Assembly (NCBI GenBank): GCA_949297785.1
Contig: CASFTW010000015.1
Span: 39,322 to 103,321 of the forward strand
Origin: an uncultured Spirochaetales bacterium
Lineage (GTDB): Bacteria; Spirochaetota; Spirochaetia; Sphaerochaetales; Sphaerochaetaceae
Direction of reading: 5' to 3'
Length of the DNA stretch: 64,000 nucleotides
Shown: one piece after another, positions 33,202 to 42,063 of the stretch
Layout of the letters: each line of letters opens with the position of its first letter
How positions within the stretch are numbered: the stretch's first letter is position 1
Notes under the pieces: model-generated
What the model was told of the DNA's origin: nothing
Databases searched by the model: none
The model's input: only the letters and a program-made list of their open reading frames with translations
Made by a program: the position numbers and the translations under genes

Positions 33202-34727
33202 CAGAGAGCAGTGGCGAAGAAACCGAAGAAAGTCCTGACAAGCCGGCGGAAGAAGCTGACCTTCACGACCTTCTCCATGGTCTGCTCATCACTGCGCTCA
33301 AGTGCATAAATAGTATCATCCTTCACACTTTTGATCACCGTGCCTCCGGCAAAAAGAACGGAAAGCTCGAAGTGAAGGTAGAATGACCTGTAATCCAGAT
33401 TCGCAGTTCCGACAAGAGCGATCTTGTCATCTGCGACAAGAGTTTTCGAATGTATGAAGCCCGGTGTGAATTCGTAGATTCTCACACCCTGGCTCACCAG
33501 TCTTTTATATACCGAACGCGTTACCTCATGCACCGATTTCTTGTCGGCATAATGAGGAGTCACTATACGCACGTCAACACCCGATGCGGCGGCGATTGAC
33601 AGTGCGGTCGTGATCTCGCTGTCGAGGATCAGATACGGACTGACCATCCATACATACTGTCTTGCATTGTTTATTGCCTGAAGATAGACATTGCGTGCTA
33701 TTGCCGTCTCATCAAACGGGCTGTCGGCAAACGGCTGGACATAACCGTCAGAGGGAACACTCACACCCGGGCGGAACAAGGAGAAATCCTCGTCTTTCTT
33801 TGATATGGCCTTCCATACAAGAAGGAACATCAGAGTGAAGTTCCATACCGCCTCCCCGGTTATCTTCATTGCATTGTCCTTCCAGTAGGCGAATCGGATG
33901 ATGTCATTCGTGTATTCATCGGCAAGGTTAAGCCCGCCGGTATAGCAGACATTGCCGTCTATGTTGAATATCTTGCGGTGATCGCGGTAATTGAGACGCG
34001 GATTCATATGAAGGGCAAGAGGGTTGAACGTATAGGCCTCAAATCCCATTGCCCTGAGCTTCTGGGCATAGCCTGCAGGGAGAACGTTTATTGATCCGAG
34101 ATCGTCGTAGAGTATCCTTATGAGAACACCTTCCCTGCTTTTTCTCCTGAGTATTTCGAGGATGGTGTCCCATATTCTTCCCGGTGCAAGTATGAAATAC
34201 TCTATGAAAATGAACTTCTGAGCCTTTTCAATCTCGTTTATCAGGTCATTGAAAAAATCGTCACCGAAAGCGAAATACCTGACACCGGTGTTCTTTGCCG
34301 GGGCATATCCGCTTGTCTGGTATATATATGCCATCTGTCTTGCTTCAGCTTCGTCAATTCCCTCAAGATTCTCCAGCGTTATGTCCTCTATGTCATAATG
34401 GCCGAGATCTCGCGTCTGCAGGATTTTCCTTGATGCGATCTTTCCTATCTTCTTCTTTCCGAAGATGAGATAGAGAATACCGCCTGCAAGAGGAAAGACG
34501 CAGATTATGAGCATCCACGAGAGCTTGTAGTCGGGAGACTCTTCCCTGGTGACGACAAAAAGCACGGCACAGAAAGACATGGCAAGCAGCAGGAACAGCA
34601 CATGCACGTCATTTGAGAAATAGAATGCCGCAAGGACGAGTATTATGAACTGGCTTGCCATCAGAAGCGCGAACCACAGCAGTCTGGATGAAAGCAGCCG
34701 GATTGTTTTCTTCAGAAACCGTCTCAC
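33201..34727 (-). CDS. cls: Cardiolipin synthase
   Basis: A 508-residue phospholipase-D superfamily enzyme that joins phosphatidyl groups to make cardiolipin. Two N-terminal transmembrane helices (about residues 12-60), a PLDNc linker helix (SWMLIICVFPLAGGILYLIF), then two HKD motifs: NYRDHRKIFNIDG and IHSKTLVADDKIALVGTANL. It overlaps queH by 4 bp and the TrpR-like gene by 1 bp, forming a queH-cls-trpR-like operon. Confidence 0.94.
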   Translation of the reverse strand: MRRFLKKTIRLLSSRLLWFALLMASQFIILVLAAFYFSNDVHVLFLLLAMSFCAVLFVVTREESPDYKLSWMLIICVFPLAGGILYLIFGKKKIGKIASRKILQTRDLGHYDIEDITLENLEGIDEAEARQMAYIYQTSGYAPAKNTGVRYFAFGDDFFNDLINEIEKAQKFIFIEYFILAPGRIWDTILEILRRKSREGVLIRILYDDLGSINVLPAGYAQKLRAMGFEAYTFNPLALHMNPRLNYRDHRKIFNIDGNVCYTGGLNLADEYTNDIIRFAYWKDNAMKITGEAVWNFTLMFLLVWKAISKKDEDFSLFRPGVSVPSDGYVQPFADSPFDETAIARNVYLQAINNARQYVWMVSPYLILDSEITTALSIAAASGVDVRIVTPHYADKKSVHEVTRSVYKRLVSQGVRIYEFTPGFIHSKTLVADDKIALVGTANLDYRSFYLHFELSVLFAGGTVIKSVKDDTIYALERSDEQTMEKVVKVSFFRRLVRTFFGFFATAL

Positions 34728-35263
34728 TGTCTCACCCCGATAAGAGAAAACTCGCAGCCGCAGTAATTCTGCCGGTAAAGTCCCAGCTGCCTTGAAATTT
34801 CAATTGAACGGGCAAAGCCGTTTTTCTTCTTGAAGTCAATCTCCTCAAAGCCGTCAAACACATCGCCTGCAGTGAAGATCTTCCTGCTGTTCTTGAAACG
34901 CGACACGCTCAGCGTGGTCGTGAAATGCTCAATGCCGAGCTCAGATGCCTTCATGGCTGCCCTTCTCAGGTTGTAAGAAAAGCAGAGAGAGCACCTCTCT
35001 CCGCCTTCCCTGTCATCTTCATGACCGCTGACGGCCCTGAGCCATTCATCATGGTCCTGCTCCTCCCTGATGACTTCAAGGCCGTAGAAGGCTGCAACTT
35101 TCAGAAGTTCTCCGTACCGCTTCTCAAACTCAGCTGCAGGATAGATATTACTGTTGGAGAAAAAAAGCACAGGAAACCAGCCTTCAGAAAGAAGACGCTC
35201 GATTGAAGAGGTTGAACAAGGGCCGCAGCAGCAGTGCAGCAAAATCTTTTTTTCTCTTTCCAT
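34724..35263 (-). CDS. queH: Epoxyqueuosine reductase QueH
   Basis: A 179-residue QueH, which performs the last step of queuosine tRNA modification independently of cobalamin. The iron-sulfur/catalytic cysteines are visible in LLHCCCGPCSTSSIERL (about residues 9-25), RCSLCFSYNLRRAA (about 85-98) and YRQNYCGCEFSL near the C-terminus, and TTTLSVSRFKN matches the family. It is first of the minus-strand operon and divergent from the TPR gene. Confidence 0.93.
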   Translation of the reverse strand: MEREKKILLHCCCGPCSTSSIERLLSEGWFPVLFFSNSNIYPAAEFEKRYGELLKVAAFYGLEVIREEQDHDEWLRAVSGHEDDREGGERCSLCFSYNLRRAAMKASELGIEHFTTTLSVSRFKNSRKIFTAGDVFDGFEEIDFKKKNGFARSIEISRQLGLYRQNYCGCEFSLIGVRQ

Positions 35264-35308
35264 GACTGAGATATTACCATATTATTAGTATTTTGTGAGG
35301 AACCAAAA

Positions 35309-36367
35309 TTGAATAGGAACAATATTATCATAATCATTGCAGTCATATTGATTCTGATTGCCTTTGCAGCTTTCGGCTCAAACACCACAGTGCAGATAAT
35401 CATGCTGCTGGCTGCCCTGGTTGCCCTGCTGTACACAAGAAGATCGACAATGTACTTTGCAAGAGCCAACAAGGCGTATACGGCTAAAAAAGGCGATTAC
35501 ATCCAGCTTTACAACAAAGCCGTCAAGGCCGGTCTGGCATATAAGTACAGTGTCATCGCAGGCACCATACTTATCAAGGAAGGTGCTGTGGAAAGCGGAA
35601 AGAGCGCCCTTTACAGAATAATAAATGACAGGCACTTCAAGGATGGGAAGATAATCAGCCAGGCTAAGATCGCCCTTTCGATGGGCTATTATCAGGAGAA
35701 GAACTACATCAAAGCCGCAGCGATCTGCGAAGAAGTCATGAAGAGCGATTACAGGGACAAGAACCTGTACATCAACCTGTCAACCTACCTGCTGGCACTC
35801 GGCAGGCTTGATGACTTCTACGCTCTTGTCGATGAGTTTTCAGCCAAAAGCAAGCTCAGCACTCCGGCTCTTGCCGACCTTCAGGTCACGAGATGCATTC
35901 TTCAGGGCGATTTCATAAAAGCATATCAGATGCTTGTATACTTCATGAAGCAGTACACCTTCAATTTCGCGGATCCGTATGTGCATTTTGCCCAGGTGTA
36001 CATGCATTACGGAGAAGCCGGGAAAGCCGCAGATGTTCTGAGGGAATGCCTTGCAAAGGTTCTTTTCGAGCCTATCTACATAATCTCCAAAGAAGTGATC
36101 AGGCAGCTTATTGAAGAACTCTCAGATCCTGACAGGGCATCCTCTCTCATGGCAGCAAACAATGCCGATCCTCTTGCACTGATCAACGGCCACATGCCGC
36201 AGCCTTACAGCGGCGAGATAAGCTTCGCCTCATTCAGTGAAGTCGAGGAAGCCGAAAAACAGGAAGAAATCGAAAAGCGCAGACAGAAGAGCCTGATCGA
36301 AAGAGACCACTCCACTGACCTCACTGACGAAGATGAGCAGTGGCTGAAAAGACATCAGGACAACTAA
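35309..36367 (+). CDS. Membrane-anchored tetratricopeptide-repeat protein
   Basis: A 352-residue protein with two N-terminal hydrophobic helices (IIIIIAVILILIAFAAFG and IIMLLAALVALLYT) followed by TPR-like helices (KLSTPALADLQVTRCILQGD, FIKAYQMLVYFMKQYTF, VYMHYGEAGKAADVLRECLA). The start is TTG at 35309 with GAGGAA 6-7 nt upstream. The C-terminal 60 residues are charged. The TPR part probably faces the cytoplasm and scaffolds other proteins; a spirochaete-typical architecture but no defined role. Its stop overlaps the convergent rnz stop by 4 bp. Confidence 0.78.
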   Translation: MNRNNIIIIIAVILILIAFAAFGSNTTVQIIMLLAALVALLYTRRSTMYFARANKAYTAKKGDYIQLYNKAVKAGLAYKYSVIAGTILIKEGAVESGKSALYRIINDRHFKDGKIISQAKIALSMGYYQEKNYIKAAAICEEVMKSDYRDKNLYINLSTYLLALGRLDDFYALVDEFSAKSKLSTPALADLQVTRCILQGDFIKAYQMLVYFMKQYTFNFADPYVHFAQVYMHYGEAGKAADVLRECLAKVLFEPIYIISKEVIRQLIEELSDPDRASSLMAANNADPLALINGHMPQPYSGEISFASFSEVEEAEKQEEIEKRRQKSLIERDHSTDLTDEDEQWLKRHQDN

Positions 36368-37287
36368 TCTTTCAGAGGTATGGTGAAACTCATTCTGTCC
36401 TTTGTGAGGACTGTCTCAGGGAATATTTCCCTCGCCTCGGCAAGAAGTATTTTAAGTTCCCTGTCGCTGTAGCGGGGAGAATAATGCTGAAGACAGAGTT
36501 TTGCCGCACCTGCATCACGTGCGACCATGGCAGCCTGAAGCGCTGTCATGTGTTTTTTCTCCCTGGCATCATCAACCAGAGCATGCTCAAACATTCCTTC
36601 GCAGAAGAGAATGTCAGAATCATGCGCGTAATCCGCCATCTCAGGAAAGTAGAGACTGTCTGTCATGTAAGTGAACTTGCGCCCGCTTCTCTTAGGCCCG
36701 AGTATCATGTCAGGAGTGATGAGCTGCCCCTGCGCATTCTCAACAGCGGCACCGTGCTGGAGAAGTGACCATTTCGGCCCTTTCTCGACATTGTAGAGAA
36801 TGGCCTTCTCCACGGAAAACTCTCCGGGACGCTGTTTTTCAACCAGCGAATAGCCGTAGCAGATCTTGGTATGCTTCAGCATGAAGCAGTTTATCGTGTA
36901 TTCATCAGTCTCAACCAGCACGCCCTCCTCAACGGGAGTGAATATGATCTCGTAATTGATATACATATCAAGTATCCTGCGGCTCGATTCAATATACTCC
37001 CCGAGTCTTGAAGGACCGTAAATATAAAGAGGCTCGCTTCTGTCGACCTGACTGGACAGCATCAGAAGCCCCGGCAGACCGGTTACGTGATCAGCGTGCA
37101 TATGGGAAATGAAAACGGAGTTTATGTGTTTCCAGCTCAGATTGAGCATCTTCAGCGACACCTGCGTTCCTTCTCCGCAGTCGAAAAGGAAAAGCTGTCC
37201 CTCCCTCCTGACGAGGACACTGGTCAGAAAACGATTTGGAAGCGGCATCATACCGCCTGTTCCGAGACTGAAAACTTCAAAATTCAC
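36364..37287 (-). CDS. rnz: Ribonuclease Z
   Basis: A 307-residue metallo-beta-lactamase-fold endonuclease that trims tRNA 3' ends; consistent with tRNAs here not encoding CCA. The zinc motif HMHADHVTGLPGLL is at about residues 61-74, further ligands lie in LKHTKICYGY (about 140), MTDSLYFPEMADY (about 211) and LQHYSPRYSD (about 269). The N-terminus FSLGTGGMMPLPNRFLTSVL is typical. Confidence 0.92.
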   Translation of the reverse strand: MNFEVFSLGTGGMMPLPNRFLTSVLVRREGQLFLFDCGEGTQVSLKMLNLSWKHINSVFISHMHADHVTGLPGLLMLSSQVDRSEPLYIYGPSRLGEYIESSRRILDMYINYEIIFTPVEEGVLVETDEYTINCFMLKHTKICYGYSLVEKQRPGEFSVEKAILYNVEKGPKWSLLQHGAAVENAQGQLITPDMILGPKRSGRKFTYMTDSLYFPEMADYAHDSDILFCEGMFEHALVDDAREKKHMTALQAAMVARDAGAAKLCLQHYSPRYSDRELKILLAEAREIFPETVLTKDRMSFTIPLKD

Positions 37288-37313
37288 AGATGTGAGTATA
37301 GCTGAATGGCAAG

Positions 37314-38456
37314 CTATGAAACAAGAGCCTCTTTCAATGATGCACCTGTTCCTTTCCTGAGACTTGCGAAAAGGGAAAGGCAGCTCGAGAGTAAAAGCGC
37401 GATGAACAATGCCAGCAGCATTCCGTAAGGGATCCGGACGGGAAAATCAGTCACGTAGCTTTGCAGGAACGGATAATCCTGCACATTTACGCCTGACAGG
37501 AATGGAATGAAAAACAAGGCTGCTGCAATGCCCAGAACAAGACCGGACAGCAGTGCGTACAGGACTCTCCTCACTGTTATCCTCATATAACAGGCAGCCA
37601 TATCCTGGCCGCTGCTGCCTGAGAGCATCATAAGGGCGATGTCCCTTTTGTCACGCTCTATGTATTCAGCTGAAACTGAAATCGAGAAAAAGCCGGCAAG
37701 GAATGCCAGCAGGGTGACAACAGCGGAGAGAAGTACAACCGAAGTCTTTATATTGGAATAAATTGATGAATATATTCTCTGATAGCCATCTACATTGTAA
37801 CCGCGGCTTACCAAATCATTTTCAAGATCCTCAGCATCACTTTGGGCATATATCTCCCACATCCGGGTATCGCCTGCAAGTTCTTTGGACGTGAATACAA
37901 GAGAGCTGTCAAATTCACTGTATCCTGTTGAATAGGTTCCTTCAATGAAAAGGTAGACCGGCCGTATCCTTTCCATATCCGCATCATAAATCATCAGGGC
38001 AAGATTGTCTCCGGCCTCAACTGAAAGGTCTGATGCAAGAATGCGGGAAATTATGATGCCGTCAAGCGTTGTGGGGTTATCAATGAGGTCAAGGTTCATG
38101 GCATCCCTTCTCTCGCTGAAAAAATAGTCATCATCAACTCCTTTCACGATCACCAGAGCACTCTCATCAAGAGAGTAGCACAAGGCCTGTGTTGTCTTGA
38201 CCTCATTGACGTATGAGTGTGGCGGAAGAAGCGAAGGTTCTATTTCGTCATAGCTCACCAGTGTGCCGCTTCCAAGCAGCTGGAGAACGTTATCAAGACC
38301 ATCGGCCATGGAGAAAATGAAAACGACAGCAAAAGAAAGGAGTGCAGTTACGGCAAGCAGGAGCAAAGTGGAAAGCGCCGTACGTATTTTCCACCTGATG
38401 CTCTGCCCTTTTCCGCTTTTGCGCTTCACATACAAAGAGAGAGCCTCATTCCTCAT
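37314..38456 (-). CDS. ABC transporter permease, LolC/FtsX type (first permease subunit)
   Basis: A 380-residue permease with the FtsX/LolC layout: one transmembrane helix near the N-terminus (ALSTLLLLAVTALLSFAVVF), a large extracytoplasmic domain (about residues 60-235) and three C-terminal helices (VVLLSAVVTLLAFLAGFFSI, ALLSGLVLGIAAALFFIPF, LALFIALLLSSCLSLFASL). It overlaps the ATPase gene by 11 bp. Together with the ATPase and the second permease it probably extracts lipoproteins from the inner membrane (LolCDE) or exports another hydrophobic substrate. Confidence 0.83.
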   Translation of the reverse strand: MRNEALSLYVKRKSGKGQSIRWKIRTALSTLLLLAVTALLSFAVVFIFSMADGLDNVLQLLGSGTLVSYDEIEPSLLPPHSYVNEVKTTQALCYSLDESALVIVKGVDDDYFFSERRDAMNLDLIDNPTTLDGIIISRILASDLSVEAGDNLALMIYDADMERIRPVYLFIEGTYSTGYSEFDSSLVFTSKELAGDTRMWEIYAQSDAEDLENDLVSRGYNVDGYQRIYSSIYSNIKTSVVLLSAVVTLLAFLAGFFSISVSAEYIERDKRDIALMMLSGSSGQDMAACYMRITVRRVLYALLSGLVLGIAAALFFIPFLSGVNVQDYPFLQSYVTDFPVRIPYGMLLALFIALLLSSCLSLFASLRKGTGASLKEALVS

Positions 38457-39129
38457 AAGGCACCAGATCCTTATGCGTCAGCATATAATGATGTTCCGCT
38501 TTTATGGCAAACTGCGGATTATGTGTCACAAGTATCATAGACAGGCCATTATCCCGAACAAGGGAAAACAGGAGATCCTCAATCATCGAAGCGCTCTCCT
38601 CATCCAGTGAACCGGTCGGCTCGTCTGCGAATATTATATCAGGAGAGGTTATCACGGCCCGCGCAATCGCCGTCCTCTGTCTCTCTCCTCCGGACAGTTC
38701 TGCCGGCCTGTGATTAAGTCTTTCTCCAAGACCCAGACGATCAAGAAGCATGGAAGCTTTCTCAAAAGCACTTCTTTTCTTCACTCCCCTGTTCAGAAGA
38801 GGAAGGGCGGTATTCTCAAGTGCGCTGAAATCTTCAAGAAGGAGGCTGTGCTGGAAAACAAAACCCATTTTATCCCGTCTGAGAGATGAAAGGCGGCTGT
38901 CGCTGAATCCGGTCACATCGGTTCCGCTGTAGAAAACAGAACCGGATGTGGGTTTTTCTATCAGCGATGCAATATAGAGAAGAGTCGACTTCCCGCTTCC
39001 GCTTTTTCCCTGAACCGAGATGCTTTCACCTTTATGAAGAGTAAGGTTTATGTCTTTAAGGACATCAACACCGCCGGGACCGCTGAAACTCTTGCATATG
39101 TTCTCAAGACGCAAAACTACACTGTTCAT
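38446..39129 (-). CDS. lolD: ABC transporter ATPase, LolD/MacB type
   Basis: A 227-residue ATPase with Walker A GKSGSGKSTL at about residues 40-49, signature LSGGERQRTAI at about 145, Walker B DIIFADEP at about 164 and the H-loop VTHNP. The LolD-type sequence after Walker A (LLYIASLIEKPTSGSVFYSG) fits the lipoprotein-release and MacB group. It overlaps both permease genes by 4-11 bp. Confidence 0.88.
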   Translation of the reverse strand: MNSVVLRLENICKSFSGPGGVDVLKDINLTLHKGESISVQGKSGSGKSTLLYIASLIEKPTSGSVFYSGTDVTGFSDSRLSSLRRDKMGFVFQHSLLLEDFSALENTALPLLNRGVKKRSAFEKASMLLDRLGLGERLNHRPAELSGGERQRTAIARAVITSPDIIFADEPTGSLDEESASMIEDLLFSLVRDNGLSMILVTHNPQFAIKAEHHYMLTHKDLVPYEE

Positions 39130-40223
39130 ACAGCATTCAGCACCTCCACAGCCGTATCTTCTCCCAGTTTTCTGAGGAATGCAAGCCCGTATACTGCTGA
39201 TGACAGAACAAGCATTGCCACTGAAATCACACAGAAATATGTCCAGTCAATGCTGTACCTGCCGTACAGTCCGGTGATATAAGGAAAAGCTTTGAGGAAA
39301 AGTCCTGTAAGGACAAGTCCGGCAATGAGGGAAAGAAGTGCGATGAAAAAACCGGTCAGCGAGAAAACTAATGTCAGCTTTCCCTTTGAGAACCCCGTAA
39401 GATGCAGAGCCGTGACCTCCCGTCTCTTGCCCGATGCGAGCATGGACGCATTCTGCACACTCTGGACTAAAACTATGACATACAGAGATGAAAGCAGCAC
39501 ACTCATCACTGTTTTCTCAAGCATCAGCGCAGAACAGTATATGCTTTCGCTTTCATACCACATTGTGACATCCCAGCCTTCGGCTTCCAGATGGGAAGCA
39601 AGTTCATCCTCATCTGTCATCACATTCCTGAATGCGACTTTCCATTCCAGTGACTCATCACTCATACAGAGCGGAAGGAAAACATATTGCGAGTCAAAAT
39701 CGCTTAAGACAGTCTGATACAGTCCTTCAACGGCATACGTCCTCGTGCGAGGTATCATCCTCACCGCACGCCCCTGAACAAGACTTGTGATGCTGACATT
39801 GTCAGAAAAGCCTCTGACATAACTTCTGAACGGAAGATATATTCCGTTTTGCGGGACCGTGCCAGTACTCGTCATAAGAGCACCGTCATAACTGTCATCT
39901 ATGTATCTTATGACAACGCCTCTGGTACCTGATGCGTCGCTCATGAGCCCCTTTTCCTCTTTGTACGGAAAAACCTCGGCAATGCCGGAATACTCTTCGC
40001 ATAGGATGCCCGCATCCTGTGCATCAGATACACTGACAACCAGAGGAAAGCTTTTTATTTCCCTCAGCGGCTCTGTCCCTCTGGACTGCATGTAATCCAT
40101 GAGAGAGATTATTGAAAGCATGATCATTGTTGAAATTGCAAGTCCTGCCATTATGCGGATGACGCGCGACCTGTGATGGTTTGATCTTGAGAACATATAA
40201 CGGAAAATGAGAAGTAATGTCAT
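39126..40223 (-). CDS. ABC transporter permease, LolE/FtsX type (second permease subunit)
   Basis: A 365-residue permease with the same layout as its partner: N-terminal helix (IMAGLAISTMIMLSIISLMD), a large periplasmic domain, and three C-terminal helices (VLLSSLYVIVLVQSVQNA, LVFSLTGFFIALLSLIAGLV, FCVISVAMLVLSSAVYGLAF). I start at the ATG at 40223, which overlaps the preceding TGA and has GGAG 8 nt upstream; a GTG one codon earlier is the alternative. It overlaps the ATPase gene by 4 bp. Confidence 0.83.
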   Translation of the reverse strand: MTLLLIFRYMFSRSNHHRSRVIRIMAGLAISTMIMLSIISLMDYMQSRGTEPLREIKSFPLVVSVSDAQDAGILCEEYSGIAEVFPYKEEKGLMSDASGTRGVVIRYIDDSYDGALMTSTGTVPQNGIYLPFRSYVRGFSDNVSITSLVQGRAVRMIPRTRTYAVEGLYQTVLSDFDSQYVFLPLCMSDESLEWKVAFRNVMTDEDELASHLEAEGWDVTMWYESESIYCSALMLEKTVMSVLLSSLYVIVLVQSVQNASMLASGKRREVTALHLTGFSKGKLTLVFSLTGFFIALLSLIAGLVLTGLFLKAFPYITGLYGRYSIDWTYFCVISVAMLVLSSAVYGLAFLRKLGEDTAVEVLNAV

Positions 40224-41170
40224 CACAGCATCTCCAGCGAAAGCACACGGCGTCCGTCACTGTCGTAATGAATGTCGGCATAAGGTTTCCCGTCGCGGTA
40301 GCGCGTGCACATTATTGTTCCATCCTCATTATATACATATCTGTTCTTCACTCCGGCATCAGTGCTTTCGACTTTCTCAGCAAGACGTCCGTCAACATAA
40401 TAAAGATCATTTACAAGTCCGTCCGAGCTTTCGCGTATGAAGAACAGTTCACCGTTTCTGTCATAAATGTACTCTTCTGATGAAATGACATTGCCCTGTG
40501 GATCAGAAAGGACCTCTGATCTTAAAACAAGATTCTCATCATATGTTGAAACCAGGATTCCGTCAGGAACAGTCTCCCGGACGGAAAACCCTCCATCATC
40601 ACTATATGCAATGTCTGTATCATCCGAGATCTCGGCACCGCTTTTAAGGGAAAGTATCATATTTCCCCCATCGCGCACCTCACTCCTGCCGTCAGAGCGG
40701 TAGCTGACGGAAGTCCCTTCATAAAGGCTGACGGCGTCATGAGTCGCATCCACTACGGCAGTAAGTCCGGAAAGCGGTGAATAGTTATACTGCACCACTC
40801 TGTATACTTCTCCGTCCGATGAATATATAATCCGTCTCAAAATTCCGTTATCGGAATACTCATATGATAAATCAGTCTGATGACCATCGGAAATTATGCT
40901 CTCGCTCATGAGCCGTCCATCAAGGAAATTCCGTTTTACCGTCTCATTCCGTGTAATGGTTGTTTCACCTGTCTCATCGGATATGACTGTTTTCACAGCC
41001 TCATCATCAAGATAGAGCGTCCTCTCATTACCATCTTCCACAATGTAATACCCCTGAGACGGGACTTCAGGAAGAAGCCTAAGCGGCTGCATGAGCGCGT
41101 TGCTTTCATACACCGCCGCATGAAGGGAAAATGCAAGTGTGAAAAGTGAAAGCAGCGCGGTAAGTCTCAA
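40223..41170 (-). CDS. Exported YD-repeat-like protein
   Basis: A 315-residue protein with a signal peptide (LTALLSLFTLAFSLHAAVYE). The rest consists of short beta-strand repeats of the type SYEYSDNGILRRIIYSSDGE and LVNDLYYVDGRLAEKVES, resembling MORN/YD-like repeats in surface proteins. It starts at TTG 41170 with GGAGG about 12 nt upstream and ends by overlapping the LolE-type permease. It is probably a periplasmic or surface protein and possibly a substrate or partner of the exporter. Confidence 0.72.
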   Translation of the reverse strand: MRLTALLSLFTLAFSLHAAVYESNALMQPLRLLPEVPSQGYYIVEDGNERTLYLDDEAVKTVISDETGETTITRNETVKRNFLDGRLMSESIISDGHQTDLSYEYSDNGILRRIIYSSDGEVYRVVQYNYSPLSGLTAVVDATHDAVSLYEGTSVSYRSDGRSEVRDGGNMILSLKSGAEISDDTDIAYSDDGGFSVRETVPDGILVSTYDENLVLRSEVLSDPQGNVISSEEYIYDRNGELFFIRESSDGLVNDLYYVDGRLAEKVESTDAGVKNRYVYNEDGTIMCTRYRDGKPYADIHYDSDGRRVLSLEML

Positions 41171-41173
41171 GTT

Positions 41174-42052
41174 TTATTTTTCCTCCAGGCCTACAAGTGC
41201 ATCAAGGAACTCATCCTTGTCAAACGGATGGATATCATCATAAGTCTCGCCGGTTCCCACAAACACGATAGGAAGGTCGAGAGCCTGTCCGATCTGGACA
41301 AGTGCACCGCCTTTGGAAGCTGAATCATATTTTGTGAGGATGACACCGTCAAGTTTCACGGCAGAATTGAAAAGCATTGCCTGACTCAGTCCGTTCTGTC
41401 CGGTTGTCGCATCAATGACAAGATACTTCCTGTAACACTCAGGCTTTATGCCCCTGTTGGAGATTATCTTGTCAATCTTCTGAAGTTCCTTCATGAGATT
41501 CTCTTTGTTGTGCATACGCCCTGCTGTATCTGCAAGGATGAGATCATCATTCTGGGCAATTGCAGAAGAAAGTGCATCGTAAACGACAGCACCGGGGTCA
41601 GATCCTGTTGACTGTTTCACTATCCTCATGTTAAGCCGTTTTGCATGAATGTCGAGCTGGTCGACAGCAGCGGCACGGAATGTATCAGCAGCAGCAAGAA
41701 GCACCTTCTTGCCCCTCTTGGTATAATAATTTGCCATCTTGGCTATGCTTGTAGTCTTGCCGACTCCGTTGACACCAAGAATGAGGAAAACATTCAGTCC
41801 TGACGGATCAAGCTCCACGCTTGAAGTCTTCACATAAGAAGAGAGAAGATCCTTCATGATCCTCTGCAGATCCTCAACCGTCGAAGCTTTCTCCTCCTTT
41901 GCCTCTTTCCTCAGAGTCTGTATGACTTCATCAGTAAGGCGGGCACCAAGATCACCTTCGATCAGGGTATCCTCCAGCTCCTCGAAGAAAGCTTCATCAA
42001 TCTTGCGGGATGAGAATATATTTTTAAGTTTCTCAACGAATTTATTGAACAT
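41174..42052 (-). CDS. ftsY: Signal recognition particle receptor FtsY
   Basis: A 292-residue SRP-receptor GTPase lacking the acidic A domain. An N-domain four-helix region (KIDEAFFEELEDTLIEGDLG) precedes the G domain: G1 LGVNGVGKTTSIAKMA at about residue 91, the insertion-box DTFRAAAVDQL, G3 DTAGRMHNKENLM, G4 TKYDSASKGG and G5 VGTGETYDDIHPFD. It targets ribosomes making membrane proteins to SecYEG. AGGAG precedes the ATG by 8 nt. Confidence 0.96.
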   Translation of the reverse strand: MFNKFVEKLKNIFSSRKIDEAFFEELEDTLIEGDLGARLTDEVIQTLRKEAKEEKASTVEDLQRIMKDLLSSYVKTSSVELDPSGLNVFLILGVNGVGKTTSIAKMANYYTKRGKKVLLAAADTFRAAAVDQLDIHAKRLNMRIVKQSTGSDPGAVVYDALSSAIAQNDDLILADTAGRMHNKENLMKELQKIDKIISNRGIKPECYRKYLVIDATTGQNGLSQAMLFNSAVKLDGVILTKYDSASKGGALVQIGQALDLPIVFVGTGETYDDIHPFDKDEFLDALVGLEEK

Positions 42053-42063
42053 AGTGTAAACTC